This document shows positions 25,232 through 34,011 of a DNA stretch of 55,422 bases, piece by piece; position 1 is the first letter of the stretch, and the number at the start of each line of letters is the position of its first letter. Below the pieces are notes generated by a model that saw nothing but the letters and a program-made list of their open reading frames with translations, did not search any database and was not told the origin of the DNA. The position numbers were made by a program, and so were the translations under genes. This DNA comes from CAYQVO01 sp964421085 (GTDB taxonomy: Bacteria; Bdellovibrionota_C; UBA2361; CAYQVO01), in assembly GCA_964421085.1 (NCBI GenBank), contig CAYQVO010000022.1:1-55422 (forward strand). The letters are read 5' to 3'.

Positions 25232-25902
25232 CAAGGATACTGCTCGTGGAAGACGATCCGGCACTGGGAAGCACGCTCTGCGAAAGGCTCAAGGAAGAGG
25301 GCTATGCAGCGAAGTGGGTGACCAGACGCGACGATGCGGAAGCGGCATTTGCAGGGGAAAAATTTGATCTGGTAATACTCGATATTGGGCTGCCCGACGG
25401 CAAGGGATTCGCTTTCGGCAGACATGTGAAAGAGAAAAGCGGCATTCCTCTTGTTTTTCTTACTGCCATGAACTCGGCTGAGTACCGGCTCGAAGGCTTT
25501 GAGATCGGCGCTGACGACTACATTCCGAAGCCGTTTCACCTCAAGGAGCTTCTTTTGAGAATCGATCGCGTTCTTAAGGCCCGCGGCATAAACCGGACAA
25601 TAGAAACCGGCGACATAGTAATAGAGCTTGAGTCCATGACTGTCAGGCTGCCTGGAGACCTGGTGGAGCAGCCTCAGGTGCGCGACTTTGAACTGCTCTG
25701 CTGCCTCGTGCGATCGGCGCCATGCGTGCTGAGCCGCGAGAGCATCCATCAAAAGGTGTGGTCGAACGATCCTGAAACAGGGACATTCCGCAGTATCGAC
25801 AACTCAGTACTCCGTCTCAGGACCATGTTCAGGAAGTTTTCAGATGAGGAGTTCATCCGCTCTGTACGGAGTGTCGGTTATCAGTGGGTGTACGGGAGCT
25901 GA
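25228..25902 (+). CDS. OmpR-family response regulator
   Basis: A 224-residue two-domain regulator, partner of the overlapping kinase. The receiver domain has the acidic pair in ILLVEDDPALG, phospho-acceptor Asp52 in LVILDIGLPDG, a Thr in LVFLTAMNS and Lys in DDYIPKPFHLKELL. The C-terminal winged helix contains FELLCCLVRSAPCVLSRESI and RSIDNSVLRLRTMFRK, ending VRSVGYQWVYGS. The start at 25228 is fixed by the 4-base overlap and by the family N-terminus; the longer open frame is shadow. It would bind DNA upstream of target promoters after phosphorylation. Confidence 0.95.
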   Translation: MTRILLVEDDPALGSTLCERLKEEGYAAKWVTRRDDAEAAFAGEKFDLVILDIGLPDGKGFAFGRHVKEKSGIPLVFLTAMNSAEYRLEGFEIGADDYIPKPFHLKELLLRIDRVLKARGINRTIETGDIVIELESMTVRLPGDLVEQPQVRDFELLCCLVRSAPCVLSRESIHQKVWSNDPETGTFRSIDNSVLRLRTMFRKFSDEEFIRSVRSVGYQWVYGS

Positions 25903-25924
25903 TGACGGTGACGGTGGAGGAGAA

Positions 25925-26371
25925 ATGATTCAATTTTCACGGCAGTGCCTCCTTGCCGCGGCCCTGATTACACTGTCTCTGCTTTCCATGGTCAGCTGCA
26001 GAAACGATGAGATCAAAGCCTGCGTCGCGGCGAAAGAAGAAGTACCGGTTCCGGGAACCCGGGCATTCCGCCCCGAAATCACATGGACGGCGCCGGAAGG
26101 ATGGAAGGAAGCGCCTGCAAATCCCATGCAGGCTGGAAGCTTCGTGGTAGAGGGCGATGATGGAAGAAAGGCTGATATCTCTATTGTTCCTCTCAGTGGA
26201 AACGCCGGAGGAAATCTCGCTAACGTGAACAGAGCGCGGGTAATCGCTGCAATCCTGCCGAAAGGTGGTACGACCTGGTTCTTCAAGATGGCCGGGGAGG
26301 ACTCTGTTGCAGCTTCCGCAAAAGATGCATTCAAAAAGTTCGTGAAAAGTGCAAGGCCCGCCGCGTCATGA
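25925..26371 (+). CDS. Small lipoprotein next to cytochrome c maturation genes
   Basis: A 148-residue lipoprotein (signal ending LLSMVSC, Cys25), chosen start 25925 behind GGAGGAG. The motif EITWTAPEGWKEAPANPMQA, then an AGGNLANVNR segment and TTWFFKMAGED, matches a family I recall beside ResB/CcsA genes. In that family a further block of about 50 residues usually separates the ANVN part from the WFFK part. Here RARVIAAILPKGG follows directly, so this may be a shortened version. The stop codon overlaps the resB start (ATGA). The role is unknown; it probably acts on the periplasmic side in cytochrome handling. Confidence 0.7.
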   Translation: MIQFSRQCLLAAALITLSLLSMVSCRNDEIKACVAAKEEVPVPGTRAFRPEITWTAPEGWKEAPANPMQAGSFVVEGDDGRKADISIVPLSGNAGGNLANVNRARVIAAILPKGGTTWFFKMAGEDSVAASAKDAFKKFVKSARPAAS

Positions 26372-27513
26372 TCATGCAGATTTTCCGGCAGTCTCTCCTG
26401 TTTCTTTCAAACGTCAGGTTCATCCTTTTCTGCATGCTGCTGATGATGATTCTCGTCGTGCTCGGCTCGCTTGCCCAGGCGGACATCGGAAGCTTTGCCG
26501 CGCAGCAGGAGTACTTCAACAGTTTCTGGCTTTACACCCGGATTGCATCCGGCTTCGCGGTTCCCGTATTTCCCGGAGGTCTCACCATCGGAATTCTCTG
26601 GCTTGTGAGCCTGACTGCGTCGCTTTTTGTGCGCGCCCGTTATGACAGGCGGCATATCGGCATCGTCATTGCCCACGTTGGCGTGCTGATGCTGCTTCTC
26701 GGGCAGATTTTCACCCAGATCCTTTCCGAGGAAACGCAGATGGTGCTCGAGGAAGGCCGTACCGTCAACTATTCGATGAGCCCCCGGGATGTGGAGCTTG
26801 CAGTGAGCCGGGATGCCGGCGAAGGCAGGGAGCATGTCGTAAGCATTCCATGGCGGGCGCTGGCCCGAAGAGAAGAGGTCCGGACCCCTCTGCTTCCATT
26901 TACGCTCCGGATCAGAAAGGCTTACGCAAACTCGAGGCTTGTCCCGGCAGAAACAGGCGCGAGAGATGTCTTCGCAACTCAGGGCGCCGGAACCAGAACA
27001 GCCCTGAAGGAAGCCCGCCCTTCAAGGTCGGACGAAGTCCGTGATACAGCCTCTGCAGTCGTGGAAGTAATTGATGGAGGAAAGAGCCTCGGCACCTGGC
27101 TTTTCTCCACTGGTTTTAAACATTCGCAGACGGTACATGCAGAAACCGGGGCGTACCAGTTTGCCCTGCGGCCTTCAAGGCATATCTTTCCCTTCTCTCT
27201 TACACTCGCAGAATTCTCTCACGATGTTTATCCGGGCACCGATATTCCCAAAAACTTCTCGAGCCTGGTGCGTCTTCACGATCCCTCGAAAAATGAAAAC
27301 CGGCAGGTGCTGATTTTCATGAATCATCCTCTTCGCTACGGAGGGTACGCATTCTATCAGGCAAGCTACGGAAAGGAAGGTACTGTTTCAATTCTTCAGG
27401 TAGTCCGCAACCCGGCGTGGCTTGCTCCATACGTGTCCTGCACAGTTATCCTGACCGGCCTGACTGTGCAGTTTGCCGGTCACCTGCTTCAATTTTTGAG
27501 GAAGCAGCCGTGA
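26368..27513 (+). CDS. resB: ResB/Ccs1-like cytochrome c biogenesis protein
   Basis: A 381-residue membrane protein of system II cytochrome c maturation, which holds and reduces apocytochrome and works with CcsA in heme attachment. The N-terminus has the typical FLSNVRFILFCMLLMMILVV segment and a second and third helix (ILWLVSLTASLFV; GIVIAHVGVLMLLLGQIF). A large periplasmic domain follows, with the family motif LRYGGYAFYQASY near residue 325. A final helix (residues 352-373) precedes the C-terminus. It overlaps the lipoprotein and ccsA by four bases each. Slightly shorter than Gram-positive ResB. Confidence 0.88.
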   Translation: MIMQIFRQSLLFLSNVRFILFCMLLMMILVVLGSLAQADIGSFAAQQEYFNSFWLYTRIASGFAVPVFPGGLTIGILWLVSLTASLFVRARYDRRHIGIVIAHVGVLMLLLGQIFTQILSEETQMVLEEGRTVNYSMSPRDVELAVSRDAGEGREHVVSIPWRALARREEVRTPLLPFTLRIRKAYANSRLVPAETGARDVFATQGAGTRTALKEARPSRSDEVRDTASAVVEVIDGGKSLGTWLFSTGFKHSQTVHAETGAYQFALRPSRHIFPFSLTLAEFSHDVYPGTDIPKNFSSLVRLHDPSKNENRQVLIFMNHPLRYGGYAFYQASYGKEGTVSILQVVRNPAWLAPYVSCTVILTGLTVQFAGHLLQFLRKQP

Positions 27514-29360
27514 ATACCGCGAGTCTCGTCAGAACAAAGTATCTTCCGCATGTTCTGCTCGCAATCTGTCTCATATGGATTGCCGGATCGGTGAGGCCTC
27601 CAGAGGCAGGCTCTCCTTTTGATCTTGACAGATTCAGCGGGCTCCCCGTTCTGCACCGGGGCCGGATCAAGCCCGTTGACACAGTCGCCCGCACATCTCT
27701 TCTCATGATCTCGGGGAAGCAGACCCTGAAGACTGCCGACGGCGGAAAGCCCGCCATATTCTGGCTTCTCGAAATGATATATGCGCCGGGAAGAGCAGAT
27801 GAATATAACGTGTTCGAAATAAACGACCCGGATGTTCTCGGCCTTCTCAGGATCGAGCAGACAGATCAGAGGCTCTTTCCGTACCGCGCACTCGAACCAT
27901 TCCTCGGAGAGATAGAGAAGCAGGTATCGTATGCGATGCAGATAAAAGACCGCACGAGATTTCAGGTTGCTCTCCTTGCTCTTTACAGACGGATTGATCT
28001 CTATCAGAAGCTTCAGCACACAATACAGCCCCCCGGAAGTGAGGATGCGGCCGCAGAGGCGCGGGCCTTCGAGGCCGGAATCCGGGCGCTTGAAGAGAAG
28101 AGACAAACAGGCATATTAATCGACCTTAAAGACGAGAGCGTCCTCTTGCTGGCGAAAATTCTCCGGAATTATGAACTTGTGCACGAAGCCGCTGAATTCC
28201 GGCCGGTACCGTCGCCGGACAGAGGGGCGGATCCTGCAGCCTGGATGGACATGGGAGAAGCAGTTAAAGCGACGATACGCGAGAGCGGCTTGTCCGTGCC
28301 GGTGATATCGTATCTCGAAATGGGTGATGCTTACAGGAAAGACGACGCAGTCCGCTTCAATGGGATTCTCCGGAAATACGACGACTCGGTGAGGCACGAA
28401 ATGCCCCGGCTGATGAAGAAAGTGAGTTTCGAAGAGATCTTCAATTACTCTCAGCCGTTTTATAAAAGCATCCTTCTTTATGTCGTCGTGCTTTTGCTTG
28501 CTTTTCTCTCGTGGATTGGGGGGACAAAAGATCTCCCCCCTGCCCTTAACCGCTCGGCATACTGGCTGCTCATTCTCGCCTTTGCCGTGCACACGCTTGG
28601 ACTGACCGCGCGCATGGTTCTTCAAGGCAGGCCCCCTGTCACAAATCTATATTCATCCGCCGTATTTGTGGGCTGGGGAGCTGTGTTCTCCGGAATCATT
28701 TTAGAGCGGCTCTTCCGGAAAGGAATCGGCAGCATTGTTGCAGCCGCTATAGGAAGCGCCACGCTTATCATTGCGCATCACCTCTCCAGTCAGGGCGACA
28801 CAATGGAAATGATGCGGGCAGTTCTCGATTCGAACCTCTGGCTCGCTGCTCATGTGATAACCATTACGATAGGCTACAGTTCGACTTTTCTCTCCGGCTT
28901 TATTGCAGTCGTTTATCTTGTCAGGCGCCGCCTGGACCGGAACTGGAACATGCAGGATGACGAAGTCTTCGCGGGAATGGTTTACGGAATCGTCTGCTTC
29001 AGCCTGTTCTTCAGTTTCCTCGGCACTATTCTCGGAGGCATCTGGGCCGACCAGTCATGGGGCCGCTTCTGGGGGTGGGACCCCAAGGAGAACGGGGCGC
29101 TTTTAGTCGTTCTCTGGAACGCATTCATACTGCACGCGAGATGGACGAAATTTGCTTCCACTATCCGCGTCATGCAGATGGCGGTTTTCGGAAACGTCGT
29201 GACTGTGATGTCGTGGTTCGGCGTCAATATGCTCGGCGTGGGCCTGCATTCGTACGGCTTCATGGATCAGGCGCTGACGTCGATTGTGATTTTCACTTTA
29301 AGTCAGTTGATCATTATCGGGCTGGGGTTTCTGCCCGAAAGGAGGACAGCATCGCAATGA
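27510..29360 (+). CDS. ccsA: CcsA-like cytochrome c synthase subunit with long N-terminal extension
   Basis: A 616-residue heme-handling membrane protein of system II. The GTG at 27510 overlaps the resB stop. The first 320 residues are mostly periplasmic, with FSGLPVLHRGRIKPVDTVAR as a conserved opening. The C-terminal half has about eight helices and the tryptophan-rich heme motif WGRFWGWDPKENGALL at residue 517. Histidines expected to ligate heme lie in AHHLSSQGDTM, AAHVITITIG and GLHSYGFM. Together with ResB it should export heme and attach it to cytochromes c outside the membrane. No cytochrome gene is in the window. Confidence 0.9.
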   Translation: MNTASLVRTKYLPHVLLAICLIWIAGSVRPPEAGSPFDLDRFSGLPVLHRGRIKPVDTVARTSLLMISGKQTLKTADGGKPAIFWLLEMIYAPGRADEYNVFEINDPDVLGLLRIEQTDQRLFPYRALEPFLGEIEKQVSYAMQIKDRTRFQVALLALYRRIDLYQKLQHTIQPPGSEDAAAEARAFEAGIRALEEKRQTGILIDLKDESVLLLAKILRNYELVHEAAEFRPVPSPDRGADPAAWMDMGEAVKATIRESGLSVPVISYLEMGDAYRKDDAVRFNGILRKYDDSVRHEMPRLMKKVSFEEIFNYSQPFYKSILLYVVVLLLAFLSWIGGTKDLPPALNRSAYWLLILAFAVHTLGLTARMVLQGRPPVTNLYSSAVFVGWGAVFSGIILERLFRKGIGSIVAAAIGSATLIIAHHLSSQGDTMEMMRAVLDSNLWLAAHVITITIGYSSTFLSGFIAVVYLVRRRLDRNWNMQDDEVFAGMVYGIVCFSLFFSFLGTILGGIWADQSWGRFWGWDPKENGALLVVLWNAFILHARWTKFASTIRVMQMAVFGNVVTVMSWFGVNMLGVGLHSYGFMDQALTSIVIFTLSQLIIIGLGFLPERRTASQ

Positions 29361-29779
29361 ATGAGAATAACCGCCCCAGAGTCGGCATCGGAGTAATGGT
29401 GATAAAAGACGGACAGGTTCTTCTTGGCAGACGTCTCGGTTCCCACGGCGAAGGAGACTTCGCATGGCCCGGCGGACACATGGAGTATATGGAGAGTTTC
29501 GAAGAAGCCGCTAAACGTGAGGTGCGTGAAGAAACGGGCATGGAGATTCAAAACGTCCGGTTCCTCCGCCTTTATAATCTGAAGGAACACGCGCCGAAGC
29601 ACTATGTCGATGTTGGTCTGGTTGCCGACTGGAAAAGCGGCGAGCCGGAAGTGCTTGAACCTGATCGCTGTGAGAGCTGGGCGTGGTACGATCCGGACAG
29701 ACTGCCTGAACCTCTGTTCTGCACCATACCATCGTATCTCGATGCGTTACGGACGGGGAGGAATTTCTGGGATTCCTGA
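29357..29779 (+). CDS. Nudix hydrolase
   Basis: A 140-residue Nudix enzyme. The full Nudix box is visible: GGHMEYMESFEEAAKREVRE followed by ETGMEI (G-x5-E-x7-R-E-x2-E-E-x-G). The opening VGIGVMVIKDGQVLLGRRLG and the tail WAWYDPDRLPEPLF are typical of the NUDT15/MTH1-like nucleotide-triphosphate group. It should hydrolyse a nucleoside diphosphate-linked substrate in the cytoplasm. The start overlaps the ccsA stop (ATGA), so it ends the operon. The exact substrate is unknown. Confidence 0.9.
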   Translation: MNENNRPRVGIGVMVIKDGQVLLGRRLGSHGEGDFAWPGGHMEYMESFEEAAKREVREETGMEIQNVRFLRLYNLKEHAPKHYVDVGLVADWKSGEPEVLEPDRCESWAWYDPDRLPEPLFCTIPSYLDALRTGRNFWDS

Positions 29780-30048
29780 GCAGCGGCCTTTGCTGGAATC
29801 GTGTTCGATGAGACATCATACTGCCGGCCTGAATCCGAAATGAAAGCCGGCTCATACATCCTCATCGTCGCGCCACGTCCTGACGAAAAGCTTATTCAGG
29901 AGCGTGCCTGCGGCGGCAGGCGCAGGCGCGGAGACTCTTATCCCCCCGGATCTCGACCGGAAAGAGGTGAAGCGTCTGATGCCTTTTGTTTCATAAGACA
30001 GCCTTCTTTCATTGGTCTTTCCGGGGGGAAAGGCCTATCATTGTGATC

Positions 30049-30279
30049 ATGAAAGAAAACAAGCCTGATTTGTCGCAGGCGGACGCTGTCAAAAAAGAAG
30101 TGAAAGACGCGAATCAGTGCATGATGATCGGGGCCGGCGTTGGTGTGGCCGGGATAGGTGCAGCCCTTGCGGGCGCCGCCTGTCCCTTATGCGCTGTGGC
30201 TGCTCCGGGCCTGATTGGTGCGGGTCTTTTCAAGCGTCTCTATCTCAAATTCAGAAGGAAAAATCGGGATAGAGGATAA
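30049..30279 (+). CDS. Small hydrophobic membrane protein
   Basis: A 76-residue protein: a charged N-terminal 22 residues (MKENKPDLSQADAVKKEVKD), a Gly/Ala-rich hydrophobic stretch (IGAGVGVAGIGAALAGAACP and LCAVAAPGLIGAGLF), then a basic tail. It could span the membrane once or as a hairpin with a CPLC motif. The upstream sequence has only a weak site (GGGGGAAAGG, 15 bases away). Function is unknown. Confidence 0.5.
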   Translation: MKENKPDLSQADAVKKEVKDANQCMMIGAGVGVAGIGAALAGAACPLCAVAAPGLIGAGLFKRLYLKFRRKNRDRG

Positions 30280-30412
30280 ACTTCAGGAATCCGCGGGTAA
30301 GACAACCGCCTGCGGCCCAAGGTCCCCGTGGCGATGCAGCCCGTGTCTGATTGTGTGGGGCGTTTTTTTTGTGCTCCTTGCGCTTTCCCGGCTGTTCGGA
30401 TGGAACGCGTGA
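30215..30412 (+). CDS. Possible small membrane protein
   Basis: A frame in another phase overlapping the previous gene, ending with CSPCLIVWGVFFVLLALSRL and FGWNA, a good single transmembrane helix. The nominal TTG start has no ribosome-binding site, so the N-terminus is uncertain. It may instead be the frameshifted continuation of the preceding protein. Low confidence. Confidence 0.25.
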   Translation: MVRVFSSVSISNSEGKIGIEDKLQESAGKTTACGPRSPWRCSPCLIVWGVFFVLLALSRLFGWNA

Positions 30413-30428
30413 ATTCAGTCGTTCAAGT

Positions 30429-32354
30429 TTACGCTGTATGCGTCGCCACTGGAATTGCGGAAACCGGACGGGTGTGGCGGAAGTAGAGGATATCGGTATT
30501 GCGGGCCTGCTGCCATGAGCCTTCGCGCACCTCGCATGTGTGAGGATCGATAGAGAGACATGATATGTTCTTCTGCCTGGATGCTGCTTCTCCTTCAATC
30601 AAGCATGAATACGCGGCATCATACAGCCGCGCAAACCAGGCAGAATCTGTGGTTTCGAGCGGACTGTGCAGAACGACACTGTCAAAGTGACTGGATGACG
30701 CAATCACATCCGATATATGCTCCAGCACCTCGCCCTCGTTGACATGGACAGACCCGAAGCGACCCGGGAAACCGGCGGTGAAGTCCTGGTTAACCTTCTC
30801 AAAAAGAGAGCTCTTCCCGGTACTCGAAACCACCCTTGCAGTGACTGATGCATGTCCGGAATGGAAAAAGATTGAAAACAGGGTGCTTCGCAGAGAAGGG
30901 CTGTCGAATTCGTCGCCCGCAATGAACACCTGAACAGGTTTGTAAAAAAAGGTTGTGGCAAACTGTTCAACTGAACTGTTGAGCTGAAGAGCATCGACTC
31001 CCGGCCCCTTCTCATGGGCCCGTATACCGGCGGATTCAGCGACATCTGCCGCCTCCGAAAGAGCGTTTCCGGTAACACGAACCGACACCTCCGGCATCCG
31101 GGAAAGGAGTTCTTTTTTTCTTCCGTAAGAAGATACCCACACCACGTCAGCATTTTCGAGCGTCTTAAGTTCGCGGGGATTGAACGAGGACGCATCAAAG
31201 GCGTCCAGAACCATTCTTGCCTGAGGCTGCAGCCGAAGAAGCACAGGAAGAAATTTTGCGCCAGTCCTGCTGCTGCAAACGCATGCGTCAAACGGCGTCG
31301 TTGTTCTCAGCAGAAATTCGAGCGGCCCGGGTCCGGACGAGCTCGAGTCGGCAGCGCACACTTTTTGGATGTCACGAACAAGCGTTATTTCGCAACCCAG
31401 CCCTGTCAGAATCCGGAGAATATGCTCGAGTCTTTCCTCGCTCTCGTCCGGTATCTGAGGCGGAGCATTCTGAGTCAGGACAAGAACTTTAAAGGGAAAG
31501 CCGGGAAGAGAAAATCGCGGTTTTCTCGACAAAATAATTTCGCCTGAATCCACGGATTGCATGTGGAAGGTTGTCCTCTTTCGTTCCACCTGTCCATGGA
31601 ACCAGGCATGTCCGGCCACATCAAGTTCTGCTTCCCAGGCGCCTTCCGGAAGAGATGATACGTCGATAAAGATCTCAAAAGGGGCACTCGCTCCCGGCGC
31701 GATGCATGACGACGCAAAGGGAAATCGCTCTTCCATCATCTCACGATCCGGAGCCTGCGAATCAAGAATTCGCACGGCCAGCGCAAACGGCTCCCGGCTG
31801 AAGCTGCTGCTCATCCAGGGAAGATATCCTGTGTTCGTGACCCTACCGCTGACCTGCAGAATCTGTTTCGATACATCAGCTGAAGAAAGCTCGATAGCAG
31901 CTGCAAACAAGGGCTGCTCTTTCCGTTCATCTGCGTTTTCCGGAATCCTGACGGTGAGCCAGAGCGCCGAACCACCCCGGTTTTCGAACCAGAATTCCTG
32001 CTCTTTAACGACATCTATAATGACGAGCAGTTCCTGCCCCGCGAATTCCCTCAGATCACACAGACAGTCCACCGGCGCTGAACTTCCGGGAAATACACAT
32101 GCATCCGGGAACCCGCTTCTAAGTTCCCTGATCGTTTCCGGGGGACGGCCAGTTTTCACAATCTTCACGCCGACAGCAAACTGCTCTCCTTCCCCGCACC
32201 TGGTGTTGTCCCAGGGAGCAACACCTGTGTTTTCGACCCTTCCCTGGATGAAAAGTACAGAATCTTCGAGCAGAACAGGCTCCTCGAGCATGAAACGTGC
32301 ACGGTATTGAGGCACGATAAAAGGTTCGGATGCCCGCGGTGCATCACTTGACAT
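30429..32354 (-). CDS. Carbohydrate-binding/glycosyltransferase-like chimeric protein
   Basis: A 641-residue soluble protein with an unusual build. The first 280 residues contain two repeated beta-sandwich units, each with a VxNTGxxPW signature (FIQGRVENTGVAPWDN about residue 35; VSGRVTNTGYLPW about 165). They resemble the C-terminal sugar-binding domain of Wzt and similar modules. From about residue 288 (FPFKVLVLTQNAPP, EERLEHILRILTGLGCEITLV) begins a fold like the first domain of GT-B glycosyltransferases. The second half has no obvious sugar-nucleotide site but has VHVNEGEVLEHISDVIASSS. No signal peptide is present. It could be a polysaccharide-modifying enzyme; I am unsure that it is catalytic. 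Confidence 0.6.
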   Translation of the reverse strand: MSSDAPRASEPFIVPQYRARFMLEEPVLLEDSVLFIQGRVENTGVAPWDNTRCGEGEQFAVGVKIVKTGRPPETIRELRSGFPDACVFPGSSAPVDCLCDLREFAGQELLVIIDVVKEQEFWFENRGGSALWLTVRIPENADERKEQPLFAAAIELSSADVSKQILQVSGRVTNTGYLPWMSSSFSREPFALAVRILDSQAPDREMMEERFPFASSCIAPGASAPFEIFIDVSSLPEGAWEAELDVAGHAWFHGQVERKRTTFHMQSVDSGEIILSRKPRFSLPGFPFKVLVLTQNAPPQIPDESEERLEHILRILTGLGCEITLVRDIQKVCAADSSSSGPGPLEFLLRTTTPFDACVCSSRTGAKFLPVLLRLQPQARMVLDAFDASSFNPRELKTLENADVVWVSSYGRKKELLSRMPEVSVRVTGNALSEAADVAESAGIRAHEKGPGVDALQLNSSVEQFATTFFYKPVQVFIAGDEFDSPSLRSTLFSIFFHSGHASVTARVVSSTGKSSLFEKVNQDFTAGFPGRFGSVHVNEGEVLEHISDVIASSSHFDSVVLHSPLETTDSAWFARLYDAAYSCLIEGEAASRQKNISCLSIDPHTCEVREGSWQQARNTDILYFRHTRPVSAIPVATHTA

Positions 32355-32455
32355 CTGGCATTTCCTCCAAGGTGATAAGATGCGATGGGGACGGGCTATG
32401 GTTGAGAATGTTGGACATCGGGAAAATCATTAATGGTTTCAGGGATATACGAGAA

Positions 32456-32800
32456 TCAGAAGCTCTCCACCGCCTCTTCCTGACTCTCCATCAGATTCAT
32501 GGCGGCAGCAAACCCGGATATGGTAAATACCTCCTTCACTATTCCCTTTGCGGAGCAAACTGCCAGCTTCCCGTCAAGCGATGAAAGAATTCTTGCAAGA
32601 CTGAGCATGCTTCGAAGACCCGCGCTGCTCAGATATTCAAGGCCCGACAGATCCACGAGAATTTTTCGATTTCCGGAACCTGTTAAAGAAGTGATGTGAT
32701 CTTCAAATGATTGAGCGCTGCCGGCTTCAAGCCTGCCCGACAACGAAACAATCTGAATACCCGCCTTCGTTGTATCCTGAAACTCCAGGAAGTTTTCCAT
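32456..32800 (-). CDS. STAS-domain anti-sigma factor antagonist
   Basis: A 114-residue single-domain protein of the SpoIIAA/RsbV type, from the ATG at 32800 (MENFLEFQDTTKAG). The phosphorylatable serine region LVDLSGLEYLSSAGLRSMLS is canonical. Such proteins bind a serine kinase/anti-sigma factor in a phosphorylation-controlled partner switch. No RsbW-like kinase or PP2C phosphatase is nearby, so partners must lie elsewhere. The frame is open 31 codons further upstream, but that part does not fit the family. Confidence 0.88.
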   Translation of the reverse strand: MENFLEFQDTTKAGIQIVSLSGRLEAGSAQSFEDHITSLTGSGNRKILVDLSGLEYLSSAGLRSMLSLARILSSLDGKLAVCSAKGIVKEVFTISGFAAAMNLMESQEEAVESF

Positions 32801-33111
32801 CACTACTGTATAACCCCAAACCCGCATATCCGCAATCGCCGCTATGGCGTCCATACTGAAAATGCTGCGTTCAGAGAAGGCCTGGGAATTCACGCATGAC
32901 CCGAGACTCGCCGCTGATGTTCAGAGACAGTTCATTCCGAGAACTCCGGCCTGGTCAGGCAGTGTCCCGGATTGGCGGCAAAATCATTGCCATGATTCTC
33001 ATGTGGTGGCTGTTCTCAGTCACCACGACTTCGGCGGCTCCTGCGGGCCGTCCCGAGGTGGTGGGGTATATGATCTGGTCATAGCCCGCCATGAAGTCTA
33101 AACTCCATATA
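32801..33111. other. Divergent intergenic region
   Basis: These 311 bases between the STAS gene and the phosphodiesterase should contain both promoters. A plus-strand frame at 32896-33084 with one hydrophobic stretch (IIAMILMWWLFSVTTTSAAP) is possible but has no ribosome-binding site. Nothing else is recognisable. Confidence 0.4.
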
Positions 33112-33606
33112 ATGACCGGAAAATTGATCATCCTGTCTGATACTCACGACAACGGTGCCGCCATCCGCAGGGCGCTCAGGATTATCGAAGCAGAAGAGCC
33201 GGAGGCTGTAATTCACTGCGGCGATATAGTTTCACCACGGACACTGGACGGGTTTAAGGGCCTGCCGATCCGTTTTGTTTTTGGAAATTGCGACCTTCAT
33301 AGAAAAGCCCTGAATGCGCGCGCATCTGAACTCGGATTCGACGCGATAAAGGACGAACTCGAATTCAGCGTCTCAGGACTCCGTTTCTTCGCGTATCACG
33401 GAACGGAATGGACACTGCTTGAAGAAAGGATCGACAGCGGCGACTATGACTTTGTTTTTCACGGCCATAGTCATGAGAAAAGGGATGAATACCGGGGCCG
33501 AACAAGGATTATCAATCCTGGGGCGCTATACCGCGCGCCGGTTTATTCGCTCGCCGTTCTGGAACCGGCAGGCGGGAAGGCAACTTTCATCGAGATACCG
33601 AAGTAG
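33112..33606 (+). CDS. YfcE/MJ0936-type metallophosphoesterase
   Basis: A 164-residue calcineurin-like phosphoesterase. The dinuclear metal motifs are all present: LIILSDTHDN, AVIHCGDIVS, FVFGNCD, AYHGTEW and FVFHGHSHEK, then IINPGAL. Family members hydrolyse phosphodiesters in the cytoplasm. The ATG at 33112 matches the usual family N-terminus; an in-frame ATG at 33091 would add seven residues. Neither has a clear ribosome-binding site. It converges on a minus-strand secreted-protein gene with a 20-base overlap. Confidence 0.92.
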   Translation: MTGKLIILSDTHDNGAAIRRALRIIEAEEPEAVIHCGDIVSPRTLDGFKGLPIRFVFGNCDLHRKALNARASELGFDAIKDELEFSVSGLRFFAYHGTEWTLLEERIDSGDYDFVFHGHSHEKRDEYRGRTRIINPGALYRAPVYSLAVLEPAGGKATFIEIPK

Positions 33607-33916
33607 TGTTATCGCTTCCACCATCAAACGGTACGGCATCCTGCGGCAGTCTTGTGTCCCATATATAACACTCGTCGCCCTTTCTGGAGACCCACTCCCT
33701 GCAGAACTGCCGGGGAATTCCACGGTCCTCGCACTTGTGCGGGCACGGTCTGCGGGTCAGGGCTCCGTTCTCCGTGAGCACTTCATATTCGTCCGATTGA
33801 AGTACGCCGTCATTATCGGGTTTCAGAAGCCCTTCGACTTTGTAATTCTCATCCGCAGAACAGTCGTGTGCGATAAAAAACATCATGACCATAAAACAGC
33901 AGACGAAAGCTTTCAT
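33587..33916 (-). CDS. Small secreted protein with four-cysteine motif (A)
   Basis: A 109-residue exported protein with a cleavable signal (residues 1-21, MMFFIAHDCSA). The mature part contains C58-P-H-K-C62-EDR-GIP-RQF-C72-RE-W...C83. The same pattern (CPxxCxxxGIPxxxCRxW, then a fourth Cys) occurs in the divergent gene 34012-34356. Four spaced cysteines suggest two disulfides in a small extracytoplasmic fold, or metal binding. Before the motif an acidic segment (PDNDGVLQSDEYEV) could bind calcium. No known family comes to mind. Confidence 0.65.
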   Translation of the reverse strand: MKAFVCCFMVMMFFIAHDCSADENYKVEGLLKPDNDGVLQSDEYEVLTENGALTRRPCPHKCEDRGIPRQFCREWVSRKGDECYIWDTRLPQDAVPFDGGSDNTTSVSR

Positions 33917-34011
33917 ATTTCCTGTCCATTATTGCGCCAAGGCCGGATCCTCCTCATGGCTTCCGCAGCCCCTGACAATTCAATATTCGGGGAAAACAAG
34001 GAGGATTTACC

